This document shows positions 58,550-64,000 of a stretch of 64,000 nt of DNA, piece by piece; position 1 is the stretch's first letter; every line of letters starts with the position of its first letter. A program made the position numbers and the translations under genes. This DNA comes from DASSUW01 sp963830725 (GTDB taxonomy: Bacteria > Actinomycetota > Thermoleophilia > Solirubrobacterales > Solirubrobacteraceae): NCBI GenBank assembly GCA_963830725.1, contig CAWHNO010000013.1, forward strand, positions 372,001 to 436,000. The letters run 5' to 3'. Below the pieces are notes generated by a model. It was not told the origin of the DNA. It did not search any database and saw only the letters and a program-made list of their open reading frames with translations.

Positions 58550-59601
58550 TCCCGCCGCCCACGCAGCTCGTTGCTGATGTGCACGGCCGCGGACGTCAGC
58601 GGCGCGGCGAGCGTCAGCCCGACCATCCCGAACAGCGACCCGGCGCCGATGGTGACGACGAGCACCACGAGGGGGTTGAGGCTCAGCGTCGCGCCCATGA
58701 CCAGCGGCTGGATCATCTGCTGGAGCGCGCCGTTGGCCAGCAGCGCGACGACGGCCATGATGAGCGCGTCCGACGTGCTCCCCGCGCCGAGCGCGATCAG
58801 CACGGCGAAGGCGCCGGCCACCCAGGCGCCGACGAACGGGACGTAGGCGCCGACGAAGGTGACGACCGCGATCGTGCCCGCGAGCGGAACGCCGAGGACC
58901 AGGGCCGCGCCGCCGATGAGCACGGCGTTGAAGGCGGCGATGATCGTCACGGCGAGGAAGTAGTTGCGCAGCGACTGCGCGACGTTGGTGGTGACGACGT
59001 TGGCGATCGGCTCGGGCACGCCCAGGTGGCGGTTGATGAAGCGGTGCATCACCGGGCCGTCCTTGAGCACGAACAGCGTGCTGAGGATCGTGAAGGCGAG
59101 GAAGAAGACGAGCGACGACAGCGCGTCGATGCCCGTGGAGATCCCGTGCAGCAGCGTGGTCTTGATCTCGGGCGCGCTCTCCTGCACGCTCGCCTTCGCC
59201 TTCTGCGTGTCGTCGACGCCGAGGTCGGCGAACCAGCTCCGGATCTTCTCCAGCGCCGGGTCGAGCTTGGACGAGATGTCGCCGGACTGCGCGGAGACGC
59301 CGCTGTAGACGAGGGCGAAGATGATCCCGCCGACGGCGACGAGGCCGAGCAGCACCAGGATCGCGCCGCCGATGCGCGGGACCCGGTGGCGTTGCAGCCA
59401 CGCCACGGCAGGACCGGCGACCGCGCCGAGTACCGCGGCGACGATCACCGGCATCACGATCGTCGACGTCTGGCCGAGGAGCCAGACGACGCCGACGATG
59501 ATCAGCACGAAGCCGACCAGCAGCCACGACGCGAAGCCCAGATCCCTGAGCCAGGTCGGAGCCGCGACCCGTCCGTCACGCTCAGGTGTCACCGATGTCA
59601 T
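58513..59601 (-). CDS. AI-2E family transporter (second copy)
   Basis: A 362-residue protein, related to the 19779 gene: SWLLVGFVLIIVGVVWLLGQ, LQRHRVPRIGGAILVLLGLV, an amphipathic stretch, LSSLVFFLAFTILSTLFVLK, then the core VPLAGTIAVVTFVGAYVPFV, GAWVAGAFAVLIALGAG, ALQQMIQPLVMGATLSLNPL and LFGMVGLTLAAPLTSAAVHI. ATG 59601 starts MTSVTPERDGRVAAP. The 3' end overlaps the convergent phosphodiesterase by 37 nt. Substrate unknown. Confidence 0.87.
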   Translation of the reverse strand: MTSVTPERDGRVAAPTWLRDLGFASWLLVGFVLIIVGVVWLLGQTSTIVMPVIVAAVLGAVAGPAVAWLQRHRVPRIGGAILVLLGLVAVGGIIFALVYSGVSAQSGDISSKLDPALEKIRSWFADLGVDDTQKAKASVQESAPEIKTTLLHGISTGIDALSSLVFFLAFTILSTLFVLKDGPVMHRFINRHLGVPEPIANVVTTNVAQSLRNYFLAVTIIAAFNAVLIGGAALVLGVPLAGTIAVVTFVGAYVPFVGAWVAGAFAVLIALGAGSTSDALIMAVVALLANGALQQMIQPLVMGATLSLNPLVVLVVTIGAGSLFGMVGLTLAAPLTSAAVHISNELRGRRDYDTVTTPAPSG

Positions 59602-59717
59602 GCCGCAAAGCGTTACCGATCCACCGGCGGCCCGGGTCATCCCGTCGGCATGAGATCCGCCGCCTGCCCGACGCCGGGATGGCAGGAGTGGAACCGGCGC
59701 GCCCGAACTCAGCCAGG

Positions 59718-60161
59718 GTGAGCGACGAGACGAGACTCGAGCGGCGGCTCGACGCCGCGCTGGCCCGCGCCATCACGCCGCGAGGTGCCGCCACGGTGAT
59801 CGCAGCGATCTCGGCGGCGATCACGCTCATCGCAGGCGTCGCGGTGACCGTCGTCGACCACGAGAACTTTCCATCGATCGGCTCGGGGCTGTGGTGGGCT
59901 GTCCAGACCATCACGACCGTCGGGTACGGCGACAGTGTCCCGACGACGGTCGCGGGTCGGCTCGTCGCCGTGCTGGTCATGCTGCTCGGGATCAGCTTCC
60001 TCACGGTCATCACCGCCGCGATCACGAGTACCTTCATCGCGCGCTCACGGCGTGAGCTGCCGCCCTCGGCTGCGCAGCGTGCGACGGCGGAGCAGCTCCA
60101 CCGTCTCGAGAGCCGGCTCGAGCGAATCGAAGCCGCCCTGACCCGCTCCTCGTCGCCGTAG
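59718..60161 (+). CDS. Two-TM potassium channel
   Basis: A 147-residue pore-only K+ channel: helix 1 (TVIAAISAAITLIAGVAVTV), pore helix and selectivity filter TVGYGD (67-72), helix 2 (LVAVLVMLLGISFLTVITAA), then a C-terminal coiled-coil (AEQLHRLESRLERIEAAL) likely forming a tetrameric stalk. GTG 59718 is chosen because a short soluble N-terminus (VSDETRLERRLDAALARAIT) is normal; the alternative upstream ATG would add about 13 Pro-rich residues. It conducts K+ across the cytoplasmic membrane. Confidence 0.87.
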   Translation: MSDETRLERRLDAALARAITPRGAATVIAAISAAITLIAGVAVTVVDHENFPSIGSGLWWAVQTITTVGYGDSVPTTVAGRLVAVLVMLLGISFLTVITAAITSTFIARSRRELPPSAAQRATAEQLHRLESRLERIEAALTRSSSP

Positions 60162-60244
60162 CAGGTCCTCGCGCGGGCGGGGCGATGAGTCGGCATCGGT
60201 TGTCGAGTCCTGGAGGGGAGAACCCGACCCCGCAGGAGAAGACC

Positions 60245-60280
60245 ATGGGCTTGAGCGGATACAGCGATGCCGACGCCTGA
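60245..60280 (+). CDS. Possible 11-residue leader ORF or displaced sigma-factor N-terminus
   Basis: ATG 60245 has a good Shine-Dalgarno (AGGAGA, 5 nt away) and encodes MGLSGYSDADA before TGA 60278-60280. It overlaps, in another frame, the first codons of the ECF sigma gene whose own ATG (60267) has no Shine-Dalgarno. Either translation of the leader couples to the sigma gene, or an indel has displaced the true start so that MGLSGYSDADA is the sigma N-terminus. Confidence 0.4.
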   Translation: MGLSGYSDADA

Positions 60281-60947
60281 CGAGCGGCTCATCGCCGCGC
60301 TGTGCCGCGGCGATGCGGACGCGTTCGCGACGCTCGTCGACCGCCACAGCCCGGCGATGATCCGCGTGGCGATGGCATACGTGCCGACCCGGGCGGCGGC
60401 CGAGGAGGCGGTGCAGGAGACCTGGATCGCCGTCATGCGGGGGATCGACGGGTTCGAAGGCCGCTCGTCGCTCAAGACGTGGATCTTTCGCATCCTCACC
60501 AACGTGGCGATGCGGAGCGGCGCCCGCGAGCGGCGCAGCATCCCGTTCTCGGCGCTCGCCGCGGCCGAGGACACGGGAGAGCCGTCGGTCGACCCGGATC
60601 GCTTTCTCCCGGCCGACCACGAGCTGTTCCCCGGCCATTGGGCGATCATGCCGGCGCGCTGGCCGCAGCCCGAGGAGGGCCTGCTCGCCGGCGAGACGCG
60701 CGAGGTGATCGCCGGCGCGATCGCCGAGCTGCCGGCGGCGCAGCGGACCGTGATCGCGCTGCGGGACGTCGAGGGGTGGAGCTCCGAGGAGGTCCGCGAG
60801 GCGCTCGAGATCTCCGCCGGCAACCAGCGGATCCTGCTCCATCGCGCGCGCAGCCGGGTCCGGAACGCGATCGAGAGCTACTTCGGCGCGGTAACGCCAG
60901 AGCCGATCGGTGACACTGGAGAGACGGATGACCGACGAGCCCGCTGA
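60267..60947 (+). CDS. ECF-type RNA polymerase sigma factor
   Basis: A 226-residue sigma factor. Region 2 at about 5-75: LIAALCRGDADAFATLVDRH, AEEAVQETWIAVMRGIDGFE, RSSLKTWIFRILTNVAMRSG. A linker of about 60 residues (FLPADHELFPGHWAIMPARW, typical of a known ECF subgroup with this conserved GHW linker) follows, then region 4 at about 145-205: AGAIAELPAAQRTVIALRDV, EGWSSEEVREALEISAGNQR, ILLHRARSRVRNAIE. It is overlapped by the anti-sigma gene. It directs transcription in response to an extracytoplasmic or oxidative signal. The start could be earlier (see the leader ORF). Confidence 0.88.
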   Translation: MPTPDERLIAALCRGDADAFATLVDRHSPAMIRVAMAYVPTRAAAEEAVQETWIAVMRGIDGFEGRSSLKTWIFRILTNVAMRSGARERRSIPFSALAAAEDTGEPSVDPDRFLPADHELFPGHWAIMPARWPQPEEGLLAGETREVIAGAIAELPAAQRTVIALRDVEGWSSEEVREALEISAGNQRILLHRARSRVRNAIESYFGAVTPEPIGDTGETDDRRAR

Positions 60948-61179
60948 CGATCTCGCCTGCATCGACGAGGTCGAGCTCATGACCGACTACCTCGAGGGCG
61001 CTCTGCCGGCGGCCGAGGTGCGGCGGCTGGAGCGCCACCTCGAGACCTGCCCGGGCTGCACCGAGTACCTCGAGCAGATGCGCACGCTCGCCGGCTCGCT
61101 CGGGGGCCTCGGCGAGGGCTCGATCCCGCGCGAGATGCGCGACCGCCTCATCGCCGCCTTTCGCAAGGCGGCACCGTAA
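60928..61179 (+). CDS. Zinc-finger (zf-HC2) anti-sigma factor
   Basis: An 83-residue soluble protein with the anti-sigma zinc signature: CIDEVELMTDYLEGALPAAE, then RRLERHLETCPGCTEYLEQM giving HxxxCxxC. No membrane helix follows, so it is a cytoplasmic ZAS-type anti-sigma that probably senses redox through its Cys-zinc centre. ATG 60928 lies inside the sigma gene's 3' end (20-nt overlap), so the two are translationally coupled partners. A GTG 18 nt upstream is an alternative start. Confidence 0.87.
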   Translation: MTDEPADDLACIDEVELMTDYLEGALPAAEVRRLERHLETCPGCTEYLEQMRTLAGSLGGLGEGSIPREMRDRLIAAFRKAAP

Positions 61180-61210
61180 CGCCTGCCCCGCTCGCTGTAA
61201 CTGCGGGGTC

Positions 61211-62792
61211 ATGTACGCGAACCCCGCCCAGCCAAACCGTGCGACCCGGCGCGAGTGGATCGGCCTCGCGGTCATCGCGCTCCCGTGCCTGCTCTACGCG
61301 ATGGACCTCACCGTGCTCACGCTCGCGGTTCCCTCGCTCAGCGCCGACCTGAGCCCCAGCAGCACCGAGCTGCTCTGGATCGTCGACATCTACGGCTTCC
61401 TCGTCGCCGGCTTCCTGATCACGATGGGGACGCTGGGCGACCGGATCGGCCGCCGCCGGCTGCTCCTGATCGGCGCCGGCGCGTTCGGCGCCACCTCGAT
61501 CCTCGCGGCGTTCTCGTCGAGCCCGGAGATGCTGATCATCTCGCGCGCGCTGCTCGGCATCGCCGGCGCGACGCTCGCGCCCTCGACGCTGTCGCTGATC
61601 CGCAACATGTTCGAGGACGACCGGCAGCGCACGGTCGCGATCGGGATCTGGATCACGAGCTTCTCGGTCGGCGCCGCCATCGGCCCGCTGGTCGGCGGGG
61701 TCCTGCTCCAGAGCTTCCACTGGGGCTCGGTCTTCCTGCTTGCGGTGCCGGTGATGGCGCTGCTGCTGGCCATCGGCCCGCGGCTGCTCCCCGAGTACAG
61801 GGATCCTGCGCCGGGCCGGCTCGACCTGGTGAGCGCGGCACTCTCGCTGGTCGCCGTCCTGGCCGTGATCTACGGAGTCAAGGCGATCGCCCAGGACGGC
61901 ATGGACGTCGCGAGCGCGGCGCCGGTCCTGGCCGGGCTCGGGCGTCGGCGCCGCCTTCGTCGATCGCCAGCGCCGGCTCGCCTCCCCGATGATCGATCTG
62001 GGGCTGTTCCGCCGCCCCGCCTTCAGGCTGGCGCTCGGGGCGAACACGCTCGCCTTCGCCGTCGTGTTCGGGCTCGAGGTCTTCGTCGCCCAGTACTTCC
62101 AGCTCGTGCTCGGCTACTCGCCGCTCGAGGCGGGGCTCTGGAGCGTGCCCGGCGCCTTCGCGTTCGTCGTCGGCTCGCAGCTCGCGCCGCCGCTCGCGGC
62201 CCGGGTCCGCCCTCCGGTTGCGATGCTCGCCGGGATCGCCGTCGCGATCGCCGGCGTGGCGCTGCTCACCCAGGCGACGACCGCCGATGGCCCGGGGCTG
62301 GTCGTGGCCGGGGTCGTGATGCTCTCACTCGGCATCGCGCCGCTGTTCACCCTGGCCGCCGACCTGGCGATCTCGAGCGCGCCCCCCGAGCGAGCCGGCG
62401 CCGCCTCGGGGATCTCCGAGACCAGCTCGGAGCTGGGCGGCGCCCTCGGCCTCGCGATCCTCGGCACGGTCGGCACGGCCGTGTACCGCGGCCGGGCCGG
62501 CGACGCCTTCGGGGCCGAGGTGCCGCCCGACGCGGCCGTGACCGCGAGCGACACGCTCGCCGGCGCCGTCGAGGTCGCTGGGCGGCTGCCGCAGCTGTCC
62601 GCCGCCGAGCTGCTCGAGCCCGCGCGCGAGGCGTTCACCCAGGGGCTGCAGGTCGCGGCCACGATGAGCGGCGTCCTCGTGCTGGTGGCCGCCGTGATGG
62701 TGGCGAGGCTTCTGCGGCACGACGAGCCGCAGGAGTCCGAGGAGAGAGCGGCCGCGCCGGTCATGCTGGCGACGGCGCAGCCGTGCGCGTAG
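61211..62792 (+). CDS. MFS transporter, DHA2 (14-TM drug exporter) family, one frame break
   Basis: About 526 residues with one +1 shift near 61935. Segment 1: IGLAVIALPCLLYAMDLTVL (motif D1-like), GFLITMGTLGDRIGRRRLLL (motif A), LLGIAGATLAPSTLSLIRNM (motif B region), GIWITSFSVGAAIGPLVGGV (motif C). Segment 2: LGLFRRPAFRLALGANTLAF, LEVFVAQYFQLVLGYSPLEA, GAASGISETSSELGGALGLA. Removing one G near 61937 gives a smooth join (AGLGVGAAFVDRQ). It exports drugs or metabolites with proton exchange. It lies 31 nt after the anti-sigma gene and may be in the same transcript. Confidence 0.87.
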
Positions 62793-62935
62793 TCGAGCGA
62801 GGGGAAGGTTCACGCGAAGCGAACTCGGCGCGTCGGCAGTCGCCTCATCCGATCGGTGGGATGCGAGGGGAGGCAATACGGGTCAGCATCGGCTCGCGCT
62901 CCGATCGTGAGCGGACCCCGGACGAGGAGCATGAG

Positions 62936-63766
62936 ATGTGTCGCTGGATGGCGTGGTTCGGACAGTCGATGCTGATCGAGGATCTGGTGTTCAAGACCCA
63001 GCACGGGATCGTGGACCAGAGCCTGCACGCTCGCATGGGCGCCGAGCCGACCAACGGAGACGGCTTCGGCCTGGGCTGGTACGGCACCGGCGAGGGCCCG
63101 GGCGTCTACCGCAGCGTCGCGCCCGCCTGGGGCGACGCGAATCTGCGCGAGCTCGCGGCCCACATCGAGTCGCCGCTGTTCCTCACCCACGTGCGAGCGG
63201 CGATCGGCTCGCCGGTGCAGGAGACCAACTGCCATCCGTTCCGGCATGGGCAGTGGCTGTTCGTCCACAACGGCTTCATCGCCGACTTCCATCTGCTGAG
63301 GCGTGACCTGATGCTCGCCATCGAGCCGGCCCTGTTCGCCGACGTTCGCGGATCGACGGACACCGAGGTGGTGTTCCACCTCGCGCTCACGTTCGGCCTC
63401 GAGGAGGACCCGATCGGGTCGCTCGAGCGGACGATCGGCTTGATCGAGGCGACCGCACGCAGCCACGGGGTGGACGACCCGGTGCAGGGCAGCTTCGGCG
63501 TGTCCGACGGCACGAGCCTGTGGGCGGTGCGTTACGCGACCAGTGGGCAGCCGCGGTCCCTGTTCGCCTCCGTCGACGCGGACACCGTGCGTCACCTGTA
63601 TCCCGACAATCCGCGGTTCCAGGGTCTCACGCAGGACGACCGGGTGATCGTCTCCGAGCCCTTCTCGGACCTTCCCGGGCTCTGGCACGAGATCCCGCCG
63701 TCGAGCGCGGTGACCGTGCGCCGCGGCGGGGTGCTGGAGCATCAGCCGTTCCGTCCGGCCACGTGA
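62936..63766 (+). CDS. Class II glutamine amidotransferase
   Basis: A 276-residue Ntn-hydrolase. The start codon is followed directly by the nucleophile Cys2 (MCRWMAWFG). Further family blocks: NGDGFGLGWYG, FLTHVRAAIGSPVQETNCHP, WLFVHNGFIADFHLLRRDLM (oxyanion Asn-Gly), STDTEVVFHLALTFGLEEDP and the late VIVSEPFSDLPGLWHEIPPS. It resembles YafJ/EgtC-type proteins that hydrolyse gamma-glutamyl amides. ATG 62936 is required because the Cys must be residue 2. No partner synthetase is adjacent. Confidence 0.9.
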   Translation: MCRWMAWFGQSMLIEDLVFKTQHGIVDQSLHARMGAEPTNGDGFGLGWYGTGEGPGVYRSVAPAWGDANLRELAAHIESPLFLTHVRAAIGSPVQETNCHPFRHGQWLFVHNGFIADFHLLRRDLMLAIEPALFADVRGSTDTEVVFHLALTFGLEEDPIGSLERTIGLIEATARSHGVDDPVQGSFGVSDGTSLWAVRYATSGQPRSLFASVDADTVRHLYPDNPRFQGLTQDDRVIVSEPFSDLPGLWHEIPPSSAVTVRRGGVLEHQPFRPAT

Positions 63767-63800
63767 GACAGCCGTCCGCCGCGGCCTTAACATCTCGCGG

Positions 63801-63908
63801 GTGAACGACCAGCTCGGCCGGCGCTCGGTCGGCGCCCCGGCGGCACGCTCGATGCTGCTGACCACGCTCGGGGAGCTCGGTTACAGGTCCGTGGTCATCG
63901 GCGCATGA
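63801..63908 (+). pseudogene. PaaX-like regulator N-terminal remnant
   Basis: GTG 63801 opens a 35-codon frame (NDQLGRRSVGAPAARSMLLT, TLGELGYRSVVIGA) ending TGA 63906-63908. The ARSMLLTTLGE part resembles the first helix of PaaX-type winged-helix repressors, where ARSLLLTLLGE is followed by about 15 residues before LGY. Here they are joined, as if collapsed. The stop overlaps the ATG of the next gene. Tentative. Confidence 0.35.
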
Positions 63909-64000
63909 CGAGGCCCTGGACCCTTTCCGGCGAGGACATGCCGACCCCGCTGATCCCGTTGGAGCGCACCTTCGAGGGCTTCCTCGACCTCGACTGGATC
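63905..64000 (+). CDS. Unidentified protein, N-terminus only (runs off the window)
   Basis: ATG 63905 opens 32 codons to the window end: MTRPWTLSGEDMPTPLIPLE then RTFEGFLDLDWI. It is open and overlaps the stop of the PaaX-like frame (ATGA). Too little is visible to name it. Confidence 0.5.
   Translation, partial: MTRPWTLSGEDMPTPLIPLERTFEGFLDLDWI

Noticed and set aside
61211..63766. Apparent 851-residue MFS-glutamine amidotransferase fusion
   Set aside because: The frame joins the two only because of a +1 break in the MFS gene near 61935. The MFS protein has its own natural end at 62792, and the amidotransferase needs Met1-Cys2 at 62936.
1..64000. CRISPR arrays, tRNA/rRNA genes, transposases, integrases and prophage modules
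   Set aside because: None recognised by eye on either strand. The holin-like domain at 56532 is part of a cellular fusion protein, and the small basic protein at 17352 called plasmid stabilization protein in databases is not evidence of a plasmid.

Overview
The window is about 64 kb of very GC-rich DNA with strong G/C third-position bias, GTG/TTG starts, many ATGA/GTGA overlaps and dense coding on both strands. The gene content (SARP-type and MalT-like LuxR regulators, HdeD, DUF6325/SHOCT small proteins, GAP-family and LPG-synthase-type membrane proteins, NarL-type two-component proteins) points to Actinomycetota, most likely Thermoleophilia/Solirubrobacterales. That placement is inferred from content only. 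No rRNA, tRNA, CRISPR array or intact transposase was found.

Layout. 0-7 kb: a GntR/FCD regulator with a 2-oxoacid dehydrogenase E1 alpha/beta pair but no E2, a shortened DsrE-like protein, a TMEM164/YwaF-type membrane protein and a secreted GH13 amylase. 6.8-11.4 kb: a decayed patch of 5'-truncated and interrupted genes around an intact NarL-type response regulator. 11.4-17.3 kb: small metabolic and DNA-repair genes (deaminase, methyltransferase, kinase, aldo/keto reductase, DUF4097, an ArsR-SRPBCC pair with a clear operator, ATP-dependent DNA ligase). 17.3-27.6 kb: envelope and stress genes (PH domain, AI-2E transporter, DUF1269, MalT-like LuxR, HdeD, GAP, LPG-synthase-like). 27.7-34.3 kb: 2OG oxygenase, alcohol dehydrogenase, then an unusual SARP-NTPase-GntR/FCD regulator followed by OsmC and an acyl-CoA dehydrogenase. 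34.3-46.2 kb: DUF6325-like protein, MFS and LysE exporters, a Fe-S/flavin fusion oxidoreductase with a cyclic-nucleotide-binding partner, phosphoesterase, CapA-like lipoprotein, DUF2254 and a K/H antiporter. 46.3-56.4 kb: two NarL-type histidine kinases, two response regulators, RDD, DUF6325, SHOCT proteins, ankyrin repeats and a YihY-family protein. 56.5-64 kb: a holin-like/phosphodiesterase fusion, AI-2E transporter, K+ channel, ECF sigma/anti-sigma pair, MFS and class II glutamine amidotransferase.

The most interesting signal is a recurrent palindrome, TCACCC-N5-GGGTGA. Its centre lies 43-44 nt before the start codons of five genes that lack a Shine-Dalgarno sequence, and 64-66 nt before two genes that have one. 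A -10-like hexamer usually lies 22-23 nt downstream. This fits one activator, bound next to the -35 element, controlling scattered envelope and stress genes, including a histidine kinase. A second structure is a 153-206 bp dispersed element (two copies) with terminal inverted repeats and a conserved central hairpin.

Caution: about 20 otherwise well-conserved genes are broken by single +1 or -1 frame changes, several of which read as one extra base. Several other genes look internally collapsed. Much of this is probably sequence error or misassembly, so interrupted genes are annotated as one locus with the break noted.
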